A DNA stretch of 64,000 nucleotides from Plotosus lineatus (lineage: Eukaryota; Chordata; Actinopteri; Siluriformes; Plotosidae). Positions 27,484 through 38,000 of the stretch are shown here, one piece after another. The notes beneath the pieces are model-generated. The model made no database searches. It was not told where the DNA came from and saw nothing but the letters and a program-made list of their open reading frames with translations. Where the stretch lies: positions 31,224,249-31,288,248 of the forward strand of contig CM045735.1 of the NCBI GenBank assembly GCA_024760905.1, read 5' to 3'. A program made the translations under genes and the position numbers. Within the stretch, counting starts at the first letter, position 1. Each line of letters opens with the position of its first letter.

Positions 27484-29058
27484 TCATAACATCAGTAGGA
27501 CGTATAAATACAGCGGCAAGAGAAGATTATCAATCTGGGATGTGTACGCCTCTAGCATAGCTACCATAGCTATGGAGCCCACAACCCATGTGTAGCTGGC
27601 ATTTAAGTTTATGCTGGCATCCGCTATCAGAAATACAGCCACAGCGATGATCTGTGCAAACACTGAGGTTGCTGTGCCCTCAAAAGTCTTTTTGGTGCCT
27701 GGCCAGCGAATCTCACCTGCTGTGCTTCCAAAAATTGATGCTACAGTATCTCCGACCCCTACAGCTAGGACCCCAGCATAGGGTGCCAATCCCCCAGCGC
27801 CTGGCACTCCTTCTTTTGAAATGCATGGTCCTTGAGAGATCCACACAGGTATTGAAATTCCCAAAAGCAGGTAGATATGAGTGAAGATAATTTGCCCAGA
27901 GTCCTTATCATCCAGAAAGAGAGCCAATGACTTGCGCAACAGTGACCCCATTGGGCGAATCCGGAAAATCCGCACTAATTCCAGGAAAATGAACAATGCG
28001 AGACATGCAACAGCTGCCAGATGCAGCAGCGGGCGGTCAAGTGCCAACCCAGGGGCGAATGTTAATACAATAAGGAGGTGAAAGTACTTTCTCACAGCTG
28101 TGGAGGCTTGGTACTTCTTGGTGCCTTCCGAGCACCTGCTGTTCTGCCGCACGACCACAATCATTGCAGCCGAAAACAAGAATGTCCAGTATGCCAACAA
28201 CCAGAGACGGTCACTCTTCTGTGTGAGGAATTCTAAAATCCAAACGAAAGGATGGTGTCCGGTGAGGAGCGACAACCACGGAACAAGCAATCCCAAGCCA
28301 AGTATGGCCGTCATGACATGGAAAAAGGCGGATGCCGCCCATGTTTCGGATTCCATGAAGAGAAATAGGAGGGCAAAGACCAGGCCAAGCAAAACCAATC
28401 CAGCGATGGCTACAGGGAGGAAAAAATGAAGGGGGTCCATGTTAGTGCTGGCACTAGCACTCAATGAACGCTTGATCAGCTGGTTGATCATGAAGCTGAG
28501 GCCCCCCAAGATAAGCAGAGCTTCTCCAGGTGTGAAGCAGTGAGGAAGTAGATAGATGAGGATCAGACTTAGGTAGACAAAGATTAGCAGCACCTCAAGC
28601 ACTTCAATCACCTCTGAAACCAGTAGTGTTTGTTTGACTGTGTAAAGGATGGCACTAGCAGCAATTCCTGTAATCACACAGGTATTGCTGGGCACTGGGC
28701 GCGTGACTCCCAGTGCTATGAGTGACAAAAACAGTGCCAACATCATCCCTGTCACTGTGACCACCATTGCAAAACGCTCAAAGTGGACATTCCCCACAGC
28801 AACACAGCGACCCCGCAGAGCGAGTCCAAGCAATGGGAACAGCATACTAGCCGGCAAGACACCACTGTTCGCTGAAGGACGGAACTGGAATACTGCTGCT
28901 CCTGTTCGCAGAAGGCGATCCCACTTGTGCTGGACGTAGAATGCTTGGACAGCCAAAGCAATGCAACACCATGATAGCTGGTTCCACACAGCCACATGCA
29001 CACAGAGGACGATGGAGAATACCACCAAAGACTCCACCAGGACTGGATCAGTCTGCAT
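27484..29058 (-). CDS. dolk: Dolichol kinase
   Basis: A single intronless frame of 524 residues; the human enzyme is 538 and also single-exon. It phosphorylates dolichol with CTP on the ER membrane to make dolichyl phosphate, the lipid carrier for N-glycosylation, O-/C-mannosylation and GPI anchors. Many hydrophobic segments run through the protein (for example residues 8-40, 68-82, 96-118, 148-172, 212-235, 243-262, 286-303, 391-408, 464-480). The conserved C-terminal CTP-binding region is [19 protein letters not shown] (427-445), followed by [12 protein letters not shown] (451-462). VRKYFHL (322-328) is also family-typical. The start is the first ATG in frame and aligns with the human sequence, which has a slightly longer N-terminus. 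It is convergent with phyhd1 and divergent from nup188. Confidence 0.97.
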   Translation of the reverse strand: MQTDPVLVESLVVFSIVLCVHVAVWNQLSWCCIALAVQAFYVQHKWDRLLRTGAAVFQFRPSANSGVLPASMLFPLLGLALRGRCVAVGNVHFERFAMVVTVTGMMLALFLSLIALGVTRPVPSNTCVITGIAASAILYTVKQTLLVSEVIEVLEVLLIFVYLSLILIYLLPHCFTPGEALLILGGLSFMINQLIKRSLSASASTNMDPLHFFLPVAIAGLVLLGLVFALLFLFMESETWAASAFFHVMTAILGLGLLVPWLSLLTGHHPFVWILEFLTQKSDRLWLLAYWTFLFSAAMIVVVRQNSRCSEGTKKYQASTAVRKYFHLLIVLTFAPGLALDRPLLHLAAVACLALFIFLELVRIFRIRPMGSLLRKSLALFLDDKDSGQIIFTHIYLLLGISIPVWISQGPCISKEGVPGAGGLAPYAGVLAVGVGDTVASIFGSTAGEIRWPGTKKTFEGTATSVFAQIIAVAVFLIADASINLNASYTWVVGSIAMVAMLEAYTSQIDNLLLPLYLYVLLML

Positions 29059-29230
29059 GATGGGCGAAAAGTCTGTGAAATGTTGTGTGGTGTGACTGAC
29101 TTCAGGACTTCCTTGAAGAACAGAGATGCACTTTTCAGAACAGTTAGAATATTAGGCTGTGGTTCAGCATCACTGACATGGTCCTCAACGTCGTCTGCTC
29201 CACCTCCAAAAGAAACACAACAAAACAATA
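29059..29230 (-). other. Probable dolk 5' untranslated stretch
   Basis: Upstream of the dolk ATG on the minus strand, an out-of-frame reading frame from an ATG at 29228 runs across the dolk start. If the transcript begins this far up, it is an overlapping upstream ORF. A pyrimidine-rich run ending TTTCTTTTGGAG (about 29211) could be an acceptor from a distant first exon. Both points are inference. Confidence 0.3.
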
Positions 29231-29499
29231 ACCGTCAAAAACAGGACAATCTTTTTAAAAAGCTGCTTAGTGTAGTCAGTACAAACATTTTCTATCATAC
29301 TTTTTGCAATTAAAAAAATATACATCATGAACACAACAACTCATACTAAGGACTTAAATAAAACACAAAACAGAAACGTCAACTCAACTCAAGGTCCTTT
29401 GGGACATTTTCAGCATTTATTTAGGCTGCAAATTAAGTCTTGACAATTTTTATTTACAAGGATCCAAACACGTATCAGAAAGCAAAATTGACAAATCTT

Positions 29500-30175
29500 T
29501 CATTCATACATTCACTGATCCTCTTCATCCTATATGGAGCATATCTCACCCGACATTGGTCAAAGGAGGGCTACACCCTGAACGGCTCATAAGTTTATCA
29601 GAGGGCCAATACACACGTACACAACTATTCACACTTATGGGTAAGGTAAGGTAGGTCGGTAAGTCTATTGGGTTTTTACACCCGAGCCTAGCGGCTCATC
29701 AGGGAGGAGCTTATCCCCGGTTTCCGTAGCGTGAAGCGACCAGGAGTTCAACTCCTCCTGGATGGGATGCTAGTCCATTGCAGGTCACCTTCCCAGTATA
29801 TTTTTACTGGTACCCACTTATACTGCTGGGTGAACAGAGGCACACTTGTGGTTGAGACCTTGCCCAGGGGTCTTAGCACAGTGAGGGTCTCAGTGGGATT
29901 TGAACTCACAACCTCCCGATCATGAGCCCAGCACTCTAACCACTACACCACCAGCCCCATTCACACTTATACCTATTGGCAATTTGGAGCAACCAATTAT
30001 CCTAATGTCATTGTCTGGACTATAGAAGGAAACCAGAATACCTGGAGAAAACCCACTCTTGCACAAGAAGAGCATGCAAACGCCTCATACAAATGCTCTT
30101 CAAGCCCTGGACTCAAAGCCAGGACCTTCCTCCTGTGAGGCAGACACACTAACAACTAGGCCAACATGCAGTTTT
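29500..30175 (-). mobile_element. Repeat E copy, split by SINE-D
   Basis: Reverse repeat E in two parts: 29500-29638 (AAGGAGGGCTACACCCTGAA, CACAACTATTCACACTTAT) and 29971-30175 (GGAAACCAGAATACCTGGAG, reversed head GTGAGGCAGACACACTAAC). SINE-D sits between them. Confidence 0.8.
29639..29958 (-). mobile_element. SINE-D inserted in repeat E, 12-bp TSD
   Basis: Reverse SINE-D copy with head (minus strand) GTAGTGGTTAGAGTGCTGGG and CTCATGATCGGGAGGTTGTG. Perfect 12-bp direct repeats ATTCACACTTAT at 29627-29638 and 29959-29970 show it inserted into an existing repeat E. The tail is a short CTTACC-type repeat. Confidence 0.92.
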
Positions 30176-30825
30176 GACTGTGATCTTGGTCACTGCATCA
30201 TGTGATGAGTTGTATAACAGCAGAATTGCCTTTTTATTGTTTTTATCATCTCTTCAGGTGGTCTCTCTGTACATAAATTTGAGATCTTCTCAAACACAAT
30301 ATCTCAAATAGAAATGCACTTAGAGAGTGTAAACCTCCACCAAGGGAGTAAAATTTCATCTTTACATGGATTGTTGTGTCGGATGATATAGAGTTAACAT
30401 TTGGAAGTATATCTTAGGAAGTCTCTCTTAATAATATACATATAATTTAACATATAGCACAATATGTTATAGAATTCGGCCAATGTTGTGTAACAAGTAA
30501 TCTTTAAAAACACAATACCAATCATGAGCCGATCATATTTGGCCCAATGCTTCAACCAGTTCTGTTCTGATATGTATGCTCTCTGATCTGTACCTGATGT
30601 GATGTCACTTTGATTCGTTCCAGTGTGTCTCAAATATCACCGAAATTGTCTTTTGCTCCTGAATTTCCCCCCCAACTGTTTCACAGATGTACTCTGAATT
30701 CAAGAAACCATAACATTTTCCAATACTCTCAAAATATTTTGCTGTTCCCCAAAGTTTTCCTTGAAGTTCTACAATGTCATTTGCCCCCCCCAAAAAAAAG
30801 AGGTCTGACACTTGAGAATTAAAAA

Positions 30826-31165
30826 GGGCAGTGATGGCCTGGTGGTATAGGGCGCTGGATCGCTGATCCTACGGTTGGGGGTTTGAGTCCCACTCTCCAC
30901 AATGTTGTCACTGCCCCCCCCCCAGTGCAGCTAACTGGGCTATCAAAGGCGGGCCATGTCTCTCACGGTCTATGGTGAGAGGTGCATGTAAAAGAACCAT
31001 TGCTGACTTTCGTAAAGAGTAGCAGCAAAGCTGTCAGCCTGTTTCTGTCCCTTGCTAAAGGGTTGTGTCAGGAAGGGCATCCGACGTAAAAACCTATGCC
31101 AAATCAAACGTGCGAATCATTTGCTGTGGCGACCCCCGATAAAGGGAAAAAACCCGAAAGGAAAT
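30826..31165 (+). mobile_element. SINE-A copy (tail type 2)
   Basis: Head GGGCAGTGATGGCCTGGTGG, B-box-like GGTTTGAGTCC, AAGGGCATCCGACGTAAAAA and 3' end TTTGCTGTGGCGACCCCCGA. Confidence 0.88.
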
Positions 31166-31189
31166 CAATCAATCTCTCTCTCTATGGGA

Positions 31190-32880
31190 TTCAATGAGTG
31201 AGGGGCGACTGGTTGCTCCAGCCAATGATGCAATTCACATACGTACTGACGCACCGAATCGACGTGATTGACAATGACAACATCCTTATGCACCGCTCGC
31301 CACCTGTTTTTTTTTTTTTAGCTAGCCAAACGGTGACCAATATAAAGAGAAGAGGACATGTGAGATACGCTGGTTTTGTTTAACCCTTTATAATAATGCC
31401 ATGATCAGTAAATGAACGGGCATCGACACATCCCCCACAAAGCCAAAGTTTAAAAGAAATGCAGTTCTTTTGAGATGGAATGGCTGTCTAAGTTTGTGCG
31501 AACAGAAGAAAAACATGAAAACGGGTGATCTTTTTTCACCCATAAACATTTGGATCAGCTGATGTGCATGAAGTCAAAGCTGCAAGCAAATGAGGCCATC
31601 AGTCTGGACAACGTGTACAAACACTGGAGAGATGAGAAAAACAGACGGGAGTTTTAAGGTGAATATTATTTTTTTTTAAATCAGATTTGTGCTCGTCTAG
31701 TCTCATTTATTTAGAATTTTCATGTATGGATGTTGATCATTTAATACTGTAGTTTCTGAGTGGTAGCTAATAATTGAGTCATTGTATACTTTATTTTGTA
31801 GACAAAGAGTTACAGGACTGTCTCCCAGACCACAGTAGGACCCTGTCTCCCAGTGGACAGCAGGATTCTCTTCCAGATCACAGTAGGAGGACTCTCTCTC
31901 ACCCCAATGGATGGACTGTAGAACCCTCTTCCAGACCACAATAGGACTCTCTCTCCAATGGACAGAAGAACTCTACCAGACCACAGTAGGACCCTCTCAC
32001 CCAGAAAGAGCTTCACACACTCACATTTCAAACTGGTACTTGTAATACAAGTCAGGGCTTCACAATGAAAATTGAGTTTATAGTTGGCAATTTATGTTTT
32101 TTTTGTAGTTACAAGCAAACATTCATACTTCGAATAGTGTTATTGTAGTACACAGGATAACAAGTATGTTGTCCTTTTCATTGTAAGCTTGGTAAAGCAC
32201 TTAATTAAAAGAGTTCTAACGGAAATATAAATGCTGTAATTTGATTCTTTTAATAAATTGCACTACTTGGATGGATGCGATACTGGCCTGACCACAGTGC
32301 ACAGGTCTGTTGTTGCTCTAAGTGGTCCAAGGGACCTTTCAAGAAGTTGATGTGTTTGCTCAGACACATAGAAAATTAGAGGGGAATGCTGATACTGACC
32401 TCACTTTTGTTGGAACGGCTCCCACTTTTTGTGGTTGAAGACGCCAATTGATCTCCTCCTTGTGCAAAACACTGGGACTGAAATACAAAAGGATTAGCAC
32501 TGAGAAGCTCTGGTGCAACAAATGGTACATGTGTTTGCATGTGACCTTTCCATTTCAGTTTTCTTTTCAGAAAAAGGGGCTACTACACTGTAGTCTTCCT
32601 GGACACCAAGGTCCATTTATGTACCTTAAATCATTTAAAAGGACTGCATTTTCAGCTGAAAGATACAAATTAAAAGGGCCTACATTTTTACCCTGACAGG
32701 CTGCTCATAAACAAACAGTAAAGACTAACCAATATGCCGAGGAATTTCATGACACTGATGAAATCATCAGGCAGTTGCTAAATGCACACGATCCAACCAA
32801 GACCTTTACCACCCTGAGCTTTGGCCCAGTCAGTGCTGGAATATCACATGGCCTATTAACCACGAATTAACTAAGGTTAC
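31190..32880. other. Unassigned stretch with degenerate tandem repeat
   Basis: 31810-32010 holds imperfect copies of a CAGACCACAGTAGGACCCTC-like unit alternating with CTCTCTCCCAGTGGACAG-like units. The rest has no repeat family or exon I recognise. Short frames through the tandem part read as WSGRVLLSIGERVL-like repeats, which are a product of the DNA repeat. nup188 and dolk coding parts do not match anything here. Confidence 0.5.
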
Positions 32881-32886
32881 ACTAAT

Positions 32887-33165
32887 ATGGACAAAAACTT
32901 GAGGACACCTGACCATCATATCAATAGGTTTCTCCATCCCAAATTGTTAACACCACATAACTGCTGCTACACTATAGCATTACAATTACTTTTAGTGGGA
33001 CTGAGCATCCCAAACATGTTCCAACCTGACAGTTTCCCTGTGTACAAGTTGAGGCCCATGAAGACATGGTTGGTCAGGGTTGGTATGAGAGAACAACTTT
33101 GTATGGCATACACAGACCCTTAACCTTGACCTGACTTCAAACCATTAGGATTTTGATCAACTAAA
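32887..33165 (+). mobile_element. Tc1-like transposon fragment
   Basis: Matches the fish element that begins GGACAAAAACTTGAGGACACC and carries CCCTGTGTACAAGTTGAGGC, CATGAAGACATGGTTGG and CACAGACCC. Heavily internally deleted; no transposase frame survives. Confidence 0.6.
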
Positions 33166-33299
33166 TTGTCATTTGATTCCAGTTATTGTTATACACGTTA
33201 TTATTTTAGATACTTATCCATGCTTTCTATAATGGTTGGCACATGGGCATTAAATTACATTTCTTTCACAATACTTATTCACAGTCACTTATTTGTCAG

Positions 33300-33560
33300 A
33301 CCGTTTACTACTACTAAGGTCACAGGGAGGTGGGAACCTATTTCAGCCAACACTGGGGCAAAGGCAGGATACACCCTGAACTGGCCACTAGATCACCACG
33401 AGGACAAAAAGCACACATTGTAGGACAATTTGAAGCAGCCAGTTAGCCTGAGGGGTATGGCTTTGAACTGTGGGAGGAAACCAGAGTACCCAAAGGAAAC
33501 CTACCTTAGCATGGCACAAACATGCACACTCCATACCCAAACACCGGCACTGGCCTCTTT
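33300..33560 (-). mobile_element. Repeat E copy
   Basis: Reverse copy: GGCAGGATACACCCTGAACT, GCAGCCAGTTAGCCTGAGG, GTGGGAGGAAACCAGAGTACC. The head is missing. Confidence 0.7.
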
Positions 33561-33823
33561 ATATTACTTTGCCATTAACATTTTCCCCCAAGCTCTTGCT
33601 GTAATGTAACTTTTATTGGACTTTTGGAAAGAATCTTGCAGAAGAATGAACTGTCATGCAATTTTCAATAGTCGGTTAAGACCATAATAAATCATCTATA
33701 CAAGGGTTGTGCTAAACAATGGCAGTACACTAAGTATAGGAATATGTATAAAGTGTACTTGCACAAATGTATTTGCACCAAGTGCCTGCATTAACAATGC
33801 TGGATTTTGATATCCATCCACAT

Positions 33824-33854
33824 AAACAAACAAACAAACAAACAAACAAACAAA
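33824..33854. repeat. (AAAC)n microsatellite
   Basis: Seven to eight AAAC units. Confidence 0.95.
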
Positions 33855-33859
33855 AGCAT

Positions 33860-34540
33860 CAACTTAAAATCACAGACTTTCTGGTTATGCTTTACAGTCC
33901 CTGCTGTAAGAACCAAGACTCTAGCAAGACTTGGTATGAAGAATGCTGTGCTATAACATTACACTGTAATTCATAATGCATTTCAGTTTGGAGTAACCAA
34001 AGGTCTTCCCAGATCAGATCAGATCAGATCATGTATCAGAACATTATGGAATGTTATGGAGAGACATAATAAAAACCATAAAGGTGATCAGAGCAGAGGT
34101 GTCTAGCTGTTGGATCAGAGTTTCTTAGAGTGATATACAAATAACAAATATGTAGCCTAATTGGAAGGACTGTGTAATGAAACACTACACCTTCAAGGAG
34201 ATGTTATTGTGCTGTAATAGTAGCCATTACAGCAGCCATCAGTAAAATAACACCTACAAGTCAAATTATATAGAATAAAATAAATAAATAATATGAATAA
34301 AAATGAATTTTAATATAGTGGATCTTTCTGATACATGGCCTTTCTTAAGTGTCACACTCACAGGGTTATTACTAGCATGAATGAATGGAAGGCTAATGAT
34401 CAAACCTGAGACTGCATAATCCAATCCAGTTAAATTATCAAATCAGGGGAAAAAATGACGTCACATACCAGTAGATTGTTGTGAAAAATATAAAAATGTT
34501 GCAAAATCAGGTGTTGATCCTGTGTAGCATACAGCTTGCT
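33860..34540. other. Intergenic DNA, no gene seen
   Basis: Short GATCA tandem (34011-34030) and an AT-rich stretch; no exon or repeat family identified. Confidence 0.5.
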
Positions 34541-35013
34541 TCTACTAGCACGCGAGCACTACTGCCTACCCGCATTCGGACTAACCCCGCCCCCTGCACT
34601 GCTATAAGCTAGTGAGCTCAGTCTTCTGAGTTTTGATTGGTTAAAAAATCTGACTGAGCGATCTCGCGGATTGGGCGGTTTAAAATAATTCAAATTTTAT
34701 CTTAAACTTATAAAATATTTATACTGTAGCTGAAAAACGGTTTCTCGGTCGGTAGCCATTTTCTGTTGCAAAAACAAGTCTACAAGAGGAGAGGTCTAAA
34801 AAGGTAGAGATGTCACGTGGTAGTACAGACGTCATTGTCTGTGTAGTAAAATTTACTATTTGAACTTTTTTTTTTCAAAGGTTAATATATTTATTATATC
34901 TTTGTACGTATGTATGTATGTAAGGGACAATAAAGATGGATTCCGGAAATTGAATCGGTAATCTGACGTAACGGAATTGCGTGCTCCTGAATGGTCACAT
35001 CGCCGGAGTGAAG
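34541..35013. promoter_or_regulatory. Candidate dolk/nup188 divergent promoter region
   Basis: The DNA before the nup188 start is richer in CpG than its surroundings. It holds E-box-like TCACGTGG (34813-34820), CRE-like GACGTCAT (34828-34835), ETS-like TTCCGGAAAT (34941-34950) and CRE-like TGACGTAA (34964-34971). Further up, ATTGG (CCAAT on the minus strand) occurs at about 34637 and in GATTGGGCGG near 34669. In mammals DOLK and NUP188 are head to head with close 5' ends; here the dolk start codon is 6 kb away, so sharing would need a distant dolk first exon. Sites are seen; function is inferred. Confidence 0.45.
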
Positions 35014-35039
35014 ATGGCAGACTCGGAGATTTGTATCAG
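35014..35039 (+). CDS. nup188: nup188 coding exon 1 (start)
   Basis: Codes MADSEICI plus two bases. Context GTGAAGATGGCA is a reasonable start; donor GTAATT. The join to exon 2 gives [12 protein letters not shown], as in the human protein. Confidence 0.88.
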
Positions 35040-38000
35040 GTAATTGAAAGGAGAAAGAAATCAAACAAACTTTAGTATATTTCAAGCTGTAATATTCATA
35101 ACTTTATTTGTGTCGTGTTTGTACTTAAGAACTGCTCTAATGAGTTTTAAAAATGTTATCACGTCTTTCACGGAGCTATGTTTGGAAAGTCAGTGTCCAC
35201 AATGTGGAGGGAACGTGGTGGTTAAATTCCAAATAACAACATTGACTATTCAGGGAGTTTATATGAGCGTTAACTGTAGTTGATTATGCGCGCTATGTAG
35301 TGTAAGAGTCTAGGGTGCATCGAGTCATTTGGGATTGAGTGGAACTGAAGCGGTGAAAGCTAAGCTAACAATGAAGCCGTTGGACAGGTCGCCTAGCACA
35401 GAATTCTAAATCGTTATTTCTTCAAGGAAACCGTTTAAAATTATTTAAATATTTAAAATGGAACTTGTTAATACTTTCGAGTGCGGTTTTTGTCGGATAC
35501 TTAAAAATTAATAATCAGGTTTTATTTGGACAATTTGAGTTCTTTTGGATATAAACTAACCGTCATACCTTTTGTATATTGGCCATGGCTACCCTTACGG
35601 CACCGTACGGGATTTATTTTTGCTCTTCGTACGGCAATCCTTGTGCGCATGTGCGTTGACGCGCCACCTACTGGAAACGAGGGAAATAATTCTGCCGTAT
35701 GTTTAGCGAACAATACCCGTACGGCGCCGTAATTAATATTGTTTGTTAATCGTACGGCACCATTTTACACACAAGAAATAATCCTGGTAAAATGTACGGT
35801 TAACCAGTGTGAGATCCACACGTCAAAGCATATACAGTACGGTTAACTTTACGGAAGCCTTCGAAAGGGCCACTAACCTGCGGGCGTGCTCCTGTTGATA
35901 CGGATTTGAACTTTTTGCCCCCGTGGATGCAGTGCAATTCTACTTCAACAAACTTTATAGTGGGATTGATACCCGCTCAGCCTGCTTCACCGATCGATTG
36001 GGAGAGTTTTCGATTGTACATGTCCTTCTTTTAAACAATTGAATGTAGTGATGCTGTTGGAACAACTGAATGCATTTTTCAAGTTCTTCTAGTAATGAAA
36101 ATGTATCCCCGACATGGAACCCATGTTCTTCCGTAGCCATTCTGACCATGTGACTGATGTCAGCTCATGTGTGAAATCTCGTTTTCAAGATGCCATACGA
36201 ATAGCAAAACCTTGGGGCAGTGGTGGCCTGGTGGTAAAGCGTGCTGGATTGCTTATCCTAAGGTTGGGGATTCGAGTCCCACTCTCCACAAGGTTGTCAC
36301 TGTTAATCCAGTGCAGCTAACTGGGTTATCAGAGGCTGGCCATGTCTCTCACTGTCTATGGTGAGAGGTTCATGTAAAAGAACCATTGCTGACTTTTGTA
36401 AAGAGTAGGGCATAGCCGTCAGCGTGTTTCTGTCCCTTGCTAAAGGGTTGTGCCAGGAAGGGCATCCGACGTAAAAACCTATGCCAAATCAAACATGTGA
36501 CTCCGATGATTCGCTGTGGCAACCCCTGGAAAAAAGGAAAGAAGCCGAAAAGTACGAATAGAAAAACCTCATAGTCCCTCTGTTGTATATTTATATGAAA
36601 CAGCTTAAATTAGAGAGGAGAGTAATTGTAAAAAGTCTGAGGTACATGTAAATATAAACTACAGAGCTTTCAGAAATAATTAAAAATACCGTATTCGATG
36701 TAATAAGTGACCTGCTTCAATAAGTGCCCCTCAGTGTTTTAAATCTTGCGTCTAATAACCCCCCCCATGTGTACTGTGAGCAAAATGGTAGATCAAACTT
36801 ACCAATTTTATTCAATCAGTCTCTGCAACCGTAAAATGAGGCGTTCACTACCTGTAAAGGTGAGTTTACATGGTATTTCAAGACCCCCTGCCACTGGGGA
36901 ATGTCTATAATGTTCATCAGTAACAACACATGATTGTTTGGCTGTGCTTTAAAAAACAGGAAAATATTTTGGTGTGTTCTCTTGGTAAATGTCCAACAAC
37001 CGATCAACCATTAAAAACTGCTACAGCAAAACTATGGGATGCTCTGAATGAATCGAGCGATGAGCCAGATATGGACCTTTCAGAAAGTGATGACAAGTAT
37101 TTTTTACTCAATTCTCCTGCTCACTAACTTTATACATTTAAAGATGTTCCTGGCCGTGTGCTTTTGTTTATGTTCATGTTGATTGGTTCAACTTGCCATG
37201 TGCTAAAGTTGACATTCATGTTGATTGGCTGATTTTACTTGGGAAAATGTTTAAAGGAACAGCACCTGGGGAAAGTAAGGGAAGGAAACGTTTTTTTTTT
37301 TCTTTTTCTTTTTTTATAGTTTTCTGTTTTTTTCAGCTTTTATGTGAGTAGTTTGGTCGATAACACAAAACGAATAACACAACTACCAGTAAAACCCCTT
37401 TACTGTTCTGTTATTATTCGTGTTTTCCACCTTGATGGTAATACGTACTTATCGTTTCACTCCGCTGGTAATCATTTTAATAAGCGTCCATCCACTCCAA
37501 TTTTTAAGTTGCCCTGTGTGCTTATCACATCGAATACGATACTAGATATTGTTTGGTGTGACGACCCTTTACTTGAGAGCTAGTAGTTTCAGATACAACC
37601 TGTGAAGTTCTATCAAGAAATGAGCTGCAAGTTTTACTCTGTCATACAGAACCAGCTCCAATTCTTCTGGACACTTTGACCACTCATCTCTTACTCATTT
37701 GCCGAACCGCTTCCTCCTACTAGGGCTTATGTCAGCCGACAATGGGCGAAGGCAGAGTACATCCTGAACAGTTCACCAGACCATAACTGGGCAACACACA
37801 ACCATTTACACTCACATCCACATCGAAAGGGACTCTGGAACAGCCAGTTAGCCTAATGTGTATGTATTTGGACTGTGAGCGGAAACCGGAGAACACCCAC
37901 ATGAGCACCAGGAGAACATGCAAGCTCTTCACTGAAACCCCTGAGCCTGTGACTCAAACCCAGGATGTTCTAGCTGTGAGGTGGATGTACTAATCCCTAT

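Noticed and set aside
34011..34032. GATCA tandem as a regulatory array
   Set aside because: Only four short units; ordinary microsatellite.
37020..37127. Acidic peptide [20 protein letters not shown] as an extra nup188 exon
   Set aside because: The human N-terminal region has no such segment between the first two exons and the phase from exon 1 to exon 2 is already complete. It looks protein-like, perhaps a transposon remnant, but I cannot assign it.
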